Source: CAZDYI01 sp964509765 (GTDB taxonomy: Bacteria > Pseudomonadota > Gammaproteobacteria > Tethybacterales > Tethybacteraceae). From it: a DNA stretch of 14,920 nt. Of the stretch, positions 1-6,557 are shown in pieces. Below the pieces are notes generated by a model, which was given only the letters and a program-made list of their open reading frames with translations, ran no database searches and was not told the DNA's origin. A program made the position numbers and the translations under genes. Each line of letters starts with the position of its first letter. Within the stretch, counting starts at the first letter, position 1. The stretch is from NCBI GenBank assembly GCA_964509765.1, contig CAZDYI010000085.1, positions 1-14,920 of the forward strand. Reading direction: 5' to 3'.

Positions 1-1
1 G

Positions 2-685
2 GAGACGCCGATGCACGCGGGCCCCGCGATCTTCAGCATCATGGTCAGCGACGGGATCCTCGACGCGGTCGAGTCGCTCATCGGCCCGGAGATCCTCAGC
101 AACCCGATCCAGCACGTGCGGATCAAGCCGCCCGCCAAGGCACTGTCAGCCGACGAGCGGCGCTCGCACGTCACTTACACCGCCTGGCACCAGGACCGCG
201 GCGTCGCGACCGAGGAGGCCGACCGAACGCACATGGTCACCGTCTGGCTCGCGGTCACAGACGCCAACGTCGACAACGGATGCCTGCGCGTCCTGCCCGA
301 CACCAAGGACGGCCCGCTGCTCGGCCACTGCCCGCAGCCGCAGATGGGCATACCCGACTCGATGGTCGACGGGGAAGGCTCTCTGCCGCTCGAGGTCGAA
401 AGCGGGGACGCGGTGATCTTCCACCCGCTTACCATCCACGGCGCCGGGATAAACACCAGCGACCGGATCCGCTGGAGCTTCGACCTGCGCTACAGCCGGA
501 TCGGCGAGCCGACCGGGCGGCCGCTGTTCCCCGAGTTCGTCGCCCGCAGCCGCAAGGACCCGTCGAGCGAGCTGCGCGATCCTGCCGAGTGGGCGAGGAT
601 GTGGGGCGCGACCCGCGACCGCCTCAGCGGGGCCACGGGGCTGGAGTTCCACCGCTGGAGCCAGGACGCGCCGATCTGCGCCTGA
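2..685 (+). CDS. Phytanoyl-CoA dioxygenase (PhyH) family protein, 5'-truncated
   Basis: Fe(II)/2-oxoglutarate-dependent oxygenase of the PhyH family; the substrate cannot be told. The reading frame is open to the left window edge, and the first ATG (base 11) leaves too little N-terminal sequence for this family, so the gene most likely starts outside the window. Counting from that ATG, the HxD iron-binding pair is His60-Gln-Asp62 in a W-H-Q-D context. The distal histidine is probably His143 in a T-I-H-G-A-G context, and the 2-oxoglutarate-binding arginine is Arg152 or Arg154. These spacings match a double-stranded beta-helix PhyH fold. The codons are GC-rich like the core genes. The gene is followed 16 bases later by a small membrane peptide gene. 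PhyH-type proteins act in fatty-acid, secondary-metabolite or osmolyte hydroxylation, and nothing here picks one. Family assignment is good; function is open. Confidence 0.85.
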   Translation, partial: ETPMHAGPAIFSIMVSDGILDAVESLIGPEILSNPIQHVRIKPPAKALSADERRSHVTYTAWHQDRGVATEEADRTHMVTVWLAVTDANVDNGCLRVLPDTKDGPLLGHCPQPQMGIPDSMVDGEGSLPLEVESGDAVIFHPLTIHGAGINTSDRIRWSFDLRYSRIGEPTGRPLFPEFVARSRKDPSSELRDPAEWARMWGATRDRLSGATGLEFHRWSQDAPICA

Positions 686-701
686 AGGTGAGAATGCTGA
701 G

Positions 702-872
702 ATGGTTTGGGCCTTTCTGTTCCTGCTCACCGTCATCGCGGTGGCGTTGGTGTTTGGAAGAAAAACCGCCCAGAAATTCCTTGCTGTTGCTGTTCGTCTT
801 GCCATCGTCGTGGCTGTGCTGATCGTAGTCGCGGTTGTGCTGATGGTTATCGGCTACGAAATTTTTTCCTAA
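702..872 (+). CDS. Small hydrophobic protein, two predicted membrane helices (56 aa)
   Basis: Unrecognised small gene. It runs from ATG at 702 to TAA at 870-872. It encodes a strongly hydrophobic peptide with a first helix at about residues 2-18, a short basic turn (Gly19-Arg-Lys-Thr-Ala-Gln-Lys25), and a second long aliphatic helix at about residues 27-51. It ends in Gly-Tyr-Glu-Ile-Phe-Ser. A helix-positive turn-helix layout with no frame break is unlikely by chance in this AT-richer stretch. It starts 16 bases after the PhyH stop, with a purine-rich AAGGTGAGA at 685-693 as a possible ribosome site, so the two could be cotranscribed. It could be an inner-membrane small protein or a toxin-like peptide; no homologue is recognised. 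Without it, 686-990 would be a gene-free stretch of about 300 bases. Confidence 0.5.
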   Translation: MVWAFLFLLTVIAVALVFGRKTAQKFLAVAVRLAIVVAVLIVVAVVLMVIGYEIFS

Positions 873-904
873 GACCGCAGCCGCCGATACCACCAAGTTC
901 TATC

Positions 905-925
905 TGCGGAAGTTGGCTGTCCGCA
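905..925. repeat. Inverted repeat between the small membrane gene and the GIY-YIG gene
   Basis: TGCGGA (905-910) and TCCGCA (920-925) form a perfect 6-bp stem with a 9-base loop. It lies between two genes that converge (plus-strand stop at 872, minus-strand stop at 991). No T-run follows on either strand, so it is at best a weak or Rho-dependent terminator hairpin. Confidence 0.25.
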
Positions 926-990
926 TACAGAAGCTAGGCAACAGCCTGCCGCAATGCAATGAACGATGCTGTGAGAAAACTCTGTGCGGG

Positions 991-1602
991 TTACTCGCTC
1001 TCCATTCTGGTCCTTCTTGCGGCCAGGGATTCGTCCTCGTATACCCAGTATTGCGGTCCTGGGACTGCTCTTCTCCGTATCCCGTAATCTCTTTCAAGCA
1101 CATCCAGCGCCGCTTGGGTGAGAGAGGTCACCTGGCCTTCGAACATGATGTTTCGATTGTCGTGAACGGTTGCCGTGATCTCTTCGTTTCGCACGAATTT
1201 CAGTTCCGCTCCTATCGGGATGTCCGCCATGGAAAACCTGAAGTTTGATCTTCGTTTGCGCTCGTTGTCCAGCGAATCCTGTTCCTGCTTGTCCTCCACC
1301 AGGTCATCGGACGGAGTCACATCCTTGATCTCGACTAGCTTGAGTGCCGAGAGGATTCTCTCTGGATCGATCCTGAAGAACTCCCGCTTGCGGTTGATGC
1401 GATGGTCGTCAAACGCATCGTGAATGGCCGCTTCGACCTTTGGGGCATCTTCCACGGTGCAGGCATAAAAGACCTCGAATGGAACCGGGATTCCTGAAAA
1501 GCCTGACAGGTCCCTAACCCGTGCGTCAAGGTTTTCAGTCCGACCGATTTTCACCAGTCCGTCCATGACCGGATTGGTAAGCAAGTAGACGATCCCACTC
1601 AT
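991..1602 (-). CDS. GIY-YIG nuclease-like protein with C-terminal RAMA/DUF4357-like domain
   Basis: 203 aa. Residues ~4-78 match the GIY-YIG/T5orf172 (Bacteriophage T5 Orf172 DNA-binding) fold: I-V-Y-L-L at 4-8, V-K-I-G at 17-20, Arg28 in L-D-A-R, His61 in A-I-H-D-A-F, and E-F-F at 74-76, which are the conserved positions of that family. A charged linker (~93-120) follows. Residues ~126-197 then show a G-x3-F opening, F-E-G, S-L-T-x-A-A and Y-W-V-Y, and end in L-x-x-R-R, as in RAMA or DUF4357 domains that often accompany GIY-YIG nucleases and restriction proteins. The start at 1602 is chosen over a longer frame from 1653 because GAGGAAG lies 6-12 bases upstream and the 1653 ATG sits inside a -10 element. 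Codon use is less GC-rich than its neighbours, suggesting acquisition. Role (nuclease, DNA-binding or defence) is not established. Confidence 0.75.
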   Translation of the reverse strand: MSGIVYLLTNPVMDGLVKIGRTENLDARVRDLSGFSGIPVPFEVFYACTVEDAPKVEAAIHDAFDDHRINRKREFFRIDPERILSALKLVEIKDVTPSDDLVEDKQEQDSLDNERKRRSNFRFSMADIPIGAELKFVRNEEITATVHDNRNIMFEGQVTSLTQAALDVLERDYGIRRRAVPGPQYWVYEDESLAARRTRMESE

Positions 1603-1648
1603 GATTTCTTCCTCGGTGTTGCAGGCGCGATCCCGCGCAGGGAGCAAT

Positions 1649-1657
1649 ATCATAGCA
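1649..1657 (-). promoter_or_regulatory. Extended -10 promoter for the GIY-YIG gene
   Basis: On the minus strand the bases read TGC-TATGAT, an extended -10 (TGn followed by one mismatch to TATAAT). The predicted transcript start is near 1642, giving a leader of about 40 bases to the ATG at 1602. No good -35 hexamer is seen, which is normal for extended -10 promoters. Confidence 0.4.
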
Positions 1658-1745
1658 AACGGAATGCTCGGGATTTCTGCCCGCTCTAGCGTCTCATCTG
1701 ACAGATTGCGCCCGGCAAGGCACAGCCTTCATTCTGCGGATGTAA

Positions 1746-1751
1746 TACAAT
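1746..1751 (+). promoter_or_regulatory. Possible -10 hexamer for rpmI operon
   Basis: TACAAT lies 15 bases before the rpmI ATG, in the intergenic stretch shared with the divergent GIY-YIG gene. No convincing -35 is seen at 16-18 bases upstream. It is proposed because a new promoter is needed here if infC is not upstream. The implied leader is under 10 bases. Low confidence. Confidence 0.2.
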
Positions 1752-1766
1752 CCCGTTCCTTTTCCC

Positions 1767-1964
1767 ATGCCCAAGATGAAGACCAACAGGGCCGCGGCCA
1801 AGCGGTTCCGCCGCAACGGCAGCGGCAAGTTCCGTCACGGCCGGACCAACAAGCGCCACCTGCTCACCCACAAGAGCGCGCGGCGGCGGCGGCAGTTGCG
1901 GGCCAATGCCGACATCGGCTCCAAGGACGCATCCAGGGTCCGCGGCATGCTCCCCTACGCCTGA
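1767..1964 (+). CDS. rpmI: Large ribosomal subunit protein bL35
   Basis: 65 aa, the usual length for L35, starting P-K-M-K-T-N-R-A-A-A-K-R-F after the Met, with the typical H-L-L-T-H-K-S core at about residues 31-37 and the C-terminal R-G-M-L-P-Y-A. It is a very basic protein of the 50S subunit. It is followed 6 bases later by rplT, the usual partner. In E. coli the gene follows infC and is controlled by L20 binding to the infC-rpmI leader; here no infC precedes it, so that control, if present, must work from the 164-base gap to the GIY-YIG gene. No clear Shine-Dalgarno sequence is seen; the bases before ATG are pyrimidine-rich (CCTTTTCCC). Confidence 0.97.
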   Translation: MPKMKTNRAAAKRFRRNGSGKFRHGRTNKRHLLTHKSARRRRQLRANADIGSKDASRVRGMLPYA

Positions 1965-1970
1965 CAGGCC

Positions 1971-2330
1971 ATGCCTCGGGCAACGACAGGAACGACCTCC
2001 CGCCGCCGGCACAAGAAGGTGCTCGGCAGGGCCAAGGGCTACCGCGGCAGGCGCAGCAAGTCCTACAAGGTTGCCAAGCAGGCGGTCATGAAGGCCGGCC
2101 AGTACGCCTACCGCGACCGCCGCACCCGCAAGCGCCAGATGCGCGCGGTCTGGATCGCGCGGGTCAACGCCGCCGCCCGCCAGTCGGGGCTGACCTACCG
2201 CACGCTGATCCACGGGCTCGACAAGGCCGAGATCAGCCTCAACCGCAAGGTCCTCGCCGACCTCGCCCTGCACAACCCGGCCGGCTTCGCCAAGCTCGCC
2301 GACAGCGCAAAGGCGGCCCTCGAAAAGTAG
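1971..2330 (+). CDS. rplT: Large ribosomal subunit protein bL20
   Basis: 119 aa, standard length for L20. The basic N-terminal arm carries R-R-R-H-K-K-V-L-G-R-A-K-G-Y (about residues 11-24), followed by the helical body with R-D-R-R-T-R-K-R-Q-M-R and W-I-A-R-V-N-A, and a globular C-terminal half that includes the R-N-R-K/N-R-K-V-L-A-D-L segment. It binds 23S rRNA early in 50S assembly and acts as a translational repressor of its own operon in relatives. It is tightly coupled to rpmI (6-base gap) and precedes pheS by 8 bases. Confidence 0.97.
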   Translation: MPRATTGTTSRRRHKKVLGRAKGYRGRRSKSYKVAKQAVMKAGQYAYRDRRTRKRQMRAVWIARVNAAARQSGLTYRTLIHGLDKAEISLNRKVLADLALHNPAGFAKLADSAKAALEK

Positions 2331-2338
2331 TCCCACCC

Positions 2339-3328
2339 ATGCTCGTTGACGAGCAGGCGGTGCTGGACGACGCTCGCCGCGACCTGGCGGAGGCCGGAGA
2401 GGGCGACCTCGACCGGGTCAAGTCGGCCTACCTCGGCAAGAAGGGCCGGATCGGCTCGTTGCTGCGCAACATCGGCTCGCTGCCGGCCGAGCAGCGCCAG
2501 GAGGCCGGCAAGAAGCTCAACGAACTGCGCGTCGCGTTCGAGGGCCTGCTCGAGTCGCGCCGCGCCGAGCTGCGCGAGAAGACGCTCAGCGACGAGCTCG
2601 GCAAGGAGGCTGCCTTCGACGTCACGCTGCCGGGCCGCGGCGCCGCGACGGGATCGCGCCATCCGGTCACGCTCATCACAGAGCGCTCGGCGGAGATCTT
2701 CCGATCGATGGGGTTCTCCGTCGCCGACGGCCCCGAGATCGAGGACGACTTCCACAACTTCGAGGCCCTCAACCACCCCGAGGACCACCCGGCGCGTTCG
2801 ATGCACGACACCTTCTACTTCGGCGACGGCAGGCTGCTGCGCACGCACACCTCGCCGGTGCAGATCCGCCACATGCAGGCCCACGAGCCGCCGCTGCGGG
2901 TGATCGCGCCAGGGCGCGTCTACCGCGTCGACAACGACGCGACGCACTCGCCGATGTTCCACCAGATCGAGGGGCTGTGGGTCGACGACCGGGTTCGGTT
3001 CTCGGACCTCAAGGGCGTGCTGCTGAGCTTCTACCGCGAGCTGTTCGAGGACCCGGGAATCGACATCCGCTTCCGTCCGTCGTACTTCCCGTTCACCGAG
3101 CCGTCCGCGGAGGTCGACATCCGCTTCGGCGACGCCGGCTGGCTCGAGGTCGCCGGCTGCGGGATGGTCCACCCGAAGGTGCTCGCCGCAGGCGGCGCCG
3201 ATCCCGAGCGCTGGCAGGGCTTCGCGTTCGGCACCGGCATCGACAGGATGGCGATGCTCCGCTACGGCATCTCAGACATCCGCTCGCTGTTCGACGGCGA
3301 CCTGCGCTTTCTGCGCCAGTTCAGGTGA
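2339..3328 (+). CDS. pheS: Phenylalanine--tRNA ligase alpha subunit
   Basis: 329 aa. Catalytic subunit of the (alpha-beta)2 PheRS that attaches Phe to tRNA-Phe in the cytoplasm. The N-terminal coiled-coil arm spans about residues 1-90 (K-G-R-I-G-S-L-L at 35-42). The class II synthetase core follows. Motif 1 lies near 108-140 (H-P-V-T near 108-111, G-P-E-I-E-D-D at 131-137). Motif 2 contains L-R-T-H-T-S-P-V-Q (167-175) and R-V-Y-R-V-D near 193-198, through F-H-Q-I-E-G (207-212). The Phe pocket segment P-F-T-E-P-S is at 251-256, and motif 3 is G-T-G-I-D-R-M-A-M (298-306). The ATG at 2339 is chosen because it lies just after the rplT stop and gives the family length; the upstream in-frame extension overlaps rplT and is not coding. 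The stop TGA overlaps the pheT start. Confidence 0.97.
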   Translation: MLVDEQAVLDDARRDLAEAGEGDLDRVKSAYLGKKGRIGSLLRNIGSLPAEQRQEAGKKLNELRVAFEGLLESRRAELREKTLSDELGKEAAFDVTLPGRGAATGSRHPVTLITERSAEIFRSMGFSVADGPEIEDDFHNFEALNHPEDHPARSMHDTFYFGDGRLLRTHTSPVQIRHMQAHEPPLRVIAPGRVYRVDNDATHSPMFHQIEGLWVDDRVRFSDLKGVLLSFYRELFEDPGIDIRFRPSYFPFTEPSAEVDIRFGDAGWLEVAGCGMVHPKVLAAGGADPERWQGFAFGTGIDRMAMLRYGISDIRSLFDGDLRFLRQFR

Positions 3329-5703
3329 GGGTCTCGGTCAACTGGCTTTCCGAGCTCGCGCCCGCGGTGCGGGAGATCGACGGGCTCGCCGGCACGCTCA
3401 CCGACATCGGCATCGAGGTCGAGGCCGAGGAGGGCCCGTGGCCGGATCTCAAGGGAACGGTCGTCGGCAAGGTTGTCAAGGCCGGCCGGGTCCCGGGCAT
3501 GAGGCTCAAGGCCTGCACCGTCGACGCCGGCAGCCACGGCGTGTTCGAGGTCGCCTGCGGCGCGCCGAACGCAAGGCGCGGCCTGCGCGCGCCGCTTGCG
3601 CTGCCGGGCGCCGAGCTTCCCGGCGGGACGGTCGGCGAGAGGAGCTTCGGCGGCTTCGTCTCGAAGGGCATGCTGTGCTCGGCCGCCGAGCTCGGGCTCG
3701 GCGACGAGGCCGGAACGGTCATGGATCTCGGCCGGCAGGCCGATTCCGGCAAGCCTGTCTCGGAGCTGCTGGAGAACGAGGACCGGGTGCTCGACCTCGG
3801 CGTCACCCCGAACCGCGGCGACTGGCTGAGCATGCTCGGCATCGCCCGCGAGCTGTGCGCAAAGCAGGGCGCTCCCCTGCCCAAGGCAAGGGTCTCGAGA
3901 CTTTCTGCCGGCAGGTCCGCGGACGACCTCCACGAGGTGCGCATCGAGGCGCCGGAGGACTGCCCTAGGTTCACCTGCCTGCCGGTTTCCGGCGTGCGCG
4001 CCGACCGGCCCACGCCGCCCTTGATCGCCGAGCGCCTGCGCCGCTGCGGGGTGCGCCCGGTGTCTGTCATCGTCGACATCACCAACTACGTGATGCTCGA
4101 GCTCGGCCAGCCCCTGCACGCATTCGACCGCGACAGGATCACGGGAACGGTCGTCGTCCGCCGAGGCGGGAAGGGCGAGACCCTCGAGCTGATCGACGGC
4201 AGCGAGGCGAGGCTCGGCCCGGAGTTCCTGCTCGTCGCCGACGGTTCCGGCCCGCTCGCGATCGGAGGGGTGATGGGCGGCATGCAGTCCGGGATAACGG
4301 AGGGCACGACGAACGTCCTGCTCGAGGCCGCGCACTTCGTGCCGCGGGTGGTGCGCGGCAGGACGCGCGAGCTCAACATCAGCTCCGAGGCCGCGTTCCG
4401 CTTCGAGCGGGGCGTCGACCCGACGGTCTGCGAGGCCGCGATCACCAAGGCCGCGAGGCTCATCATGCGCCACTGCGGCGGAACCTGCGGAACGCTCAAC
4501 GCCGCGGGCGAGGCGGTCCCGTCCGGCGATCCCGTCACTCTTAACAGTGGCGCGGTCGAGAAGCTGACCGGCGTTGCGGTCGACCAGCGGACCTGCAAGC
4601 AGCGCCTGCGCTCGCTGGGATTTGCCGCCGGCCGAGCTGCCGGCGGCGCGCTCGAGGTGACCGCACCGAGCTGGCGCTTCGACGTCGAGTGTCCCGAGGA
4701 CCTCATCGAGGAGGTCGTCCGACTCGGGGGCTTCTCTGCGGTGCCGACGACCATGCCGGACATGGAGGGCGGGTTCGTCCCCGCTCCCGAGCGGCTGCTC
4801 GACGAGTCCTCCTGCCGCGACCGGCTCGTCGCGCAGGGCTTCAGCGAGGTCGTGACCTACGCATTCGTCGACCCGGCCTGGGAGCGCGACTTCTGCGGCA
4901 ACGGGGACCCGTTCGAGCTGGCGAACCCGCTGTCGAAGGAGCAGAGCGTCATGCGCAGCGGGCTGGTCGGCGGCCTGGTCGACCGGGCGGTCTACAACCG
5001 CCACCGCCGCCAGGACAGCCTGCGGCTGTTCGAGGTCGGCAGGTGCTTCCGCAAGGGCGCCGAGGGCGACGCCGAGCAGCCGCAGATGGCCGCGGGGCTG
5101 TGCTGGGGCCCGGTCGGGGCGGACCACTGGGACGGCGCGCGCCGCGACCACGACTACTTCGACGCGCGCGGCGCGGTCGAGGCGCTTCTGCCCGGGGCCG
5201 AGGTCTCGTTCGAGGCCGAGGGCGCGCACCCTGCGCTGCACCCCGGCCGCGCCGCGCGGGTGTCGGTGAGCGGAACGGACGTCGGCTTCGCCGGCGAGCT
5301 GCACCCGGCCCTGCTCGGCAAGCACCGCTACGACCTCGCGCCCGCGCCGGCGGTGTTCGAGCTCGACCTCGGGGCGCTGCTCTCCATGCCGCACGGCAGG
5401 CACGCGAGGCCGGTCTCGAAGTTCCCGCAGGTGCGCCGCGACCTGGCGCTCACGGTCGCCGCCGGAGTCGCCGCGGGGCAGTTGCTACAATCGGCGAAGT
5501 CGCTCGCCATGGAGGAGGTCACCGACATCACGGTTTTCGACAGCTTCTCCGGGGGTCCGCTCGGCGAGGGCCTGCGCAGCGTCGGCCTGCGCGTGACGAT
5601 GCAGGGCAGCTCAGCGAACCTGGTCGAGGAGCGCATCAGCGAGGTGATGGACACCCTGGCCGCCGAGCTCGGGCGGCGCCACGGCGCCAAGGTGCGGGGC
5701 TGA
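3325..5703 (+). CDS. pheT: Phenylalanine--tRNA ligase beta subunit
   Basis: 792 aa, close to the ~795 aa of E. coli PheT. The start is GTG at 3325, giving (M)-R-V-S-V-N-W-L-S-E-L, the typical N-terminus, and it overlaps the pheS stop by 4 bases (GTGA), implying translational coupling. Domains in order: an N-terminal OB-fold tRNA-binding (EMAP-II-like) domain at about 40-150; a B3/B4 editing domain with V-D-I-T-N-Y-V-M-L-E-L-G-Q-P-L-H-A-F-D; the B5 domain; a catalytic-like core; and a C-terminal FDX-ACB anticodon-binding domain over about the last 95 residues, starting near S-K-F-P-Q-V-R-R-D-L-A. The beta subunit recognises the tRNA and hydrolyses misacylated Tyr-tRNA-Phe. No frameshift or loss is seen. 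Confidence 0.97.
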   Translation: MRVSVNWLSELAPAVREIDGLAGTLTDIGIEVEAEEGPWPDLKGTVVGKVVKAGRVPGMRLKACTVDAGSHGVFEVACGAPNARRGLRAPLALPGAELPGGTVGERSFGGFVSKGMLCSAAELGLGDEAGTVMDLGRQADSGKPVSELLENEDRVLDLGVTPNRGDWLSMLGIARELCAKQGAPLPKARVSRLSAGRSADDLHEVRIEAPEDCPRFTCLPVSGVRADRPTPPLIAERLRRCGVRPVSVIVDITNYVMLELGQPLHAFDRDRITGTVVVRRGGKGETLELIDGSEARLGPEFLLVADGSGPLAIGGVMGGMQSGITEGTTNVLLEAAHFVPRVVRGRTRELNISSEAAFRFERGVDPTVCEAAITKAARLIMRHCGGTCGTLNAAGEAVPSGDPVTLNSGAVEKLTGVAVDQRTCKQRLRSLGFAAGRAAGGALEVTAPSWRFDVECPEDLIEEVVRLGGFSAVPTTMPDMEGGFVPAPERLLDESSCRDRLVAQGFSEVVTYAFVDPAWERDFCGNGDPFELANPLSKEQSVMRSGLVGGLVDRAVYNRHRRQDSLRLFEVGRCFRKGAEGDAEQPQMAAGLCWGPVGADHWDGARRDHDYFDARGAVEALLPGAEVSFEAEGAHPALHPGRAARVSVSGTDVGFAGELHPALLGKHRYDLAPAPAVFELDLGALLSMPHGRHARPVSKFPQVRRDLALTVAAGVAAGQLLQSAKSLAMEEVTDITVFDSFSGGPLGEGLRSVGLRVTMQGSSANLVEERISEVMDTLAAELGRRHGAKVRG

Positions 5704-5707
5704 GGGA

Positions 5708-6034
5708 ATGGCGACGGCGGAAGGCGAGGCGGGCCAGCGGAACCTCACCCGCCGCGACCTGGTCGAGGAGGTCCGGCGCGAGGTCGGCAGCTACACCGCG
5801 GCCAAGGACCTGGTCACAGACTACTTCAAGCAGATAGAGGAGGTGCTCGCCGCCGGCGGGGTGGTCAAGCTGTGCAACTTCGGCCGCTTCGAGACCAGCC
5901 GCAAGGCGCAGCGGATCGGGCGCAACCCGCGCAACAACGAGGAGAAGGTGATCACGGCCCGGACCGTGGTCAAGTTCCGCCCGAGCCGCAAGCTGCGCAA
6001 CTCGGTGCGCAAGTACTCGGGGGACGATGGCTAA
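5708..6034 (+). CDS. ihfA: Integration host factor alpha subunit
   Basis: 108 aa DNA-bending protein of the HU/IHF family. The flexible arm holds G-R-N-P at 71-74, with the intercalating proline at 74, followed by the arm return I-T-A-R-T-V-V-K-F-R-P-S-R-K-L; the core G-x-V-K-L-x-N-F-G-R-F is at 51-61. The I-T-A-R and F-R-P-S-R-K-L signatures and the position directly after pheT identify it as IHF-alpha rather than HU. The N-terminus has about 10 extra residues (A-T-A-E-G-E-A-G-Q) compared with E. coli. The start at 5708 is preceded by GAGGGA that overlaps the pheT stop region. The 3' end overlaps the next gene by 8 bases. Confidence 0.95.
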   Translation: MATAEGEAGQRNLTRRDLVEEVRREVGSYTAAKDLVTDYFKQIEEVLAAGGVVKLCNFGRFETSRKAQRIGRNPRNNEEKVITARTVVKFRPSRKLRNSVRKYSGDDG

Positions 6035-6374
6035 GGCGGCGGCGCGCAAGTACCCGGACATCCCGGACCAGCGCCGCTTCACGATAAGCGAGGCGAGCGA
6101 GCTGTGCGGGGTCAAGCCGCACGTGCTGCGCTACTGGGAGAAGCTGTTCCGCGAGATGCGCAAGGTCGAGCGGCGCAAGGGCCGCCGCTACTACAGCGTC
6201 GAGGACCTGCTGCGGATCCGCACCATCAACGACCTCAAGGACCGGGGCCTCAACGCCCAGGCGATCTCAGCGGCGCTCGCCGGCGACGGCAAGGCGGACG
6301 GGATCAGGGCGCAGGTCGTCGAGGCGGATAAAATCCGCTCCGAGATCGAGGGCATAATCAAGCTTCTGGATTGA
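6027..6374 (+). CDS. MerR-family-like transcriptional regulator
   Basis: 115 aa. The N-terminal winged helix-turn-helix of the MerR type spans about residues 17-75: F-T-I-S-E-A-S-E-L-C-G-V at 18-29, then H-V-L-R-Y-W-E at 32-38 and the wing R-R-Y-Y-S-V-E-D-L at 53-61. After it only ~40 residues remain, with a short helical segment at ~95-114; no metal-binding cysteines or effector domain are visible (the only Cys is Cys28 in the HTH). This small MerR-like gene directly after ihfA is conserved in many Gammaproteobacteria and is often annotated simply as MerR family; its targets are not known to me. It overlaps ihfA by 8 bases and ends 15 bases before the tRNA-Pro gene, so it probably belongs to the pheST-ihfA operon. 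Confidence 0.9.
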   Translation: MAKAAARKYPDIPDQRRFTISEASELCGVKPHVLRYWEKLFREMRKVERRKGRRYYSVEDLLRIRTINDLKDRGLNAQAISAALAGDGKADGIRAQVVEADKIRSEIEGIIKLLD

Positions 6375-6389
6375 CCCTCCTCACGCCGT

Positions 6390-6466
6390 CGGGGCGTGGC
6401 GCAGCCTGGTAGCGCACCTGCATGGGGTGCAGGGGGTCGCGAGTTCGAATCCCGCCGCCCCGACCA
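6390..6466 (+). tRNA. tRNA-Pro (anticodon GGG)
   Basis: A 77-base cloverleaf with encoded CCA. Acceptor stem CGGGGCG (6390-6396) pairs fully with CGCCCCG (6456-6462), the discriminator is A6463 and CCA is 6464-6466. The D stem is GCGC/GCGC (6399-6402/6412-6415). The anticodon stem is CCTGC/GCAGG (6417-6421/6429-6433), with loop ATGGGGT and anticodon GGG at 6424-6426. The variable loop has 5 bases and the T loop is TTCGAAT (6444-6450). The T stem has one A-C mismatch (6442/6452). A tRNA-Pro after ihfA-merR is a common gammaproteobacterial arrangement. Confidence 0.97.
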
Positions 6467-6493
6467 CGTCTCCGAACGTCCGGCCCCGGAAAG

Positions 6494-6522
6494 CTGAAAT
6501 CGGCCTGCAATAGGTTTACAAT
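6494..6522 (+). promoter_or_regulatory. Sigma70-like promoter of the nirK operon
   Basis: CTGAAA (6494-6499) as -35 and TACAAT (6517-6522) as -10 are separated by exactly 17 bases; each hexamer is close to consensus. The predicted start of transcription is near 6529, about 30 bases before the nirK ATG. It lies just after the tRNA-Pro gene, so the cassette has its own promoter. Confidence 0.5.
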
Positions 6523-6533
6523 TGAGAGCAAGG

Positions 6534-6555
6534 CGAAACGTTGATGGGAGTTTCG
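6534..6555. promoter_or_regulatory. Inverted repeat in the nirK leader
   Basis: CGAAAC (6534-6539) and GTTTCG (6550-6555) form a perfect 6-bp inverted repeat with a 10-base loop. It lies between the predicted transcript start and the ATG at 6558, and the likely ribosome site GGGAG (6546-6550) is in the loop and stem edge. It could be an operator or an RNA hairpin that presents or masks the ribosome site. Confidence 0.35.
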
Positions 6556-6557
6556 AC

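Noticed and set aside
1603..1653. Longer start (1653) for the GIY-YIG protein
   Set aside because: That ATG lies inside the extended -10 element, and the extra 17 residues are not part of the fold; the start at 1602 has a good ribosome site.
1601..2338. In-frame extension of pheS upstream of 2339
   Set aside because: It overlaps rpmI and rplT entirely and adds Arg/Gln/Pro-rich sequence; the ATG at 2339 gives the normal PheS length.
3262..5403. Very long open frame on the minus strand opposite pheT (and similar ones opposite nirK)
   Set aside because: GC-rich genes routinely leave stop-free antisense frames; the plus strand encodes complete, motif-bearing PheT and NirK, and the antisense proteins have low-complexity Ala/Arg/Val composition.
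6541..6554. FNR/NnrR-type box upstream of nirK
   Set aside because: TTGAT is present as one half, but after the 4-base spacer the sequence is GTTTC rather than ATCAA, so there is no palindromic site.
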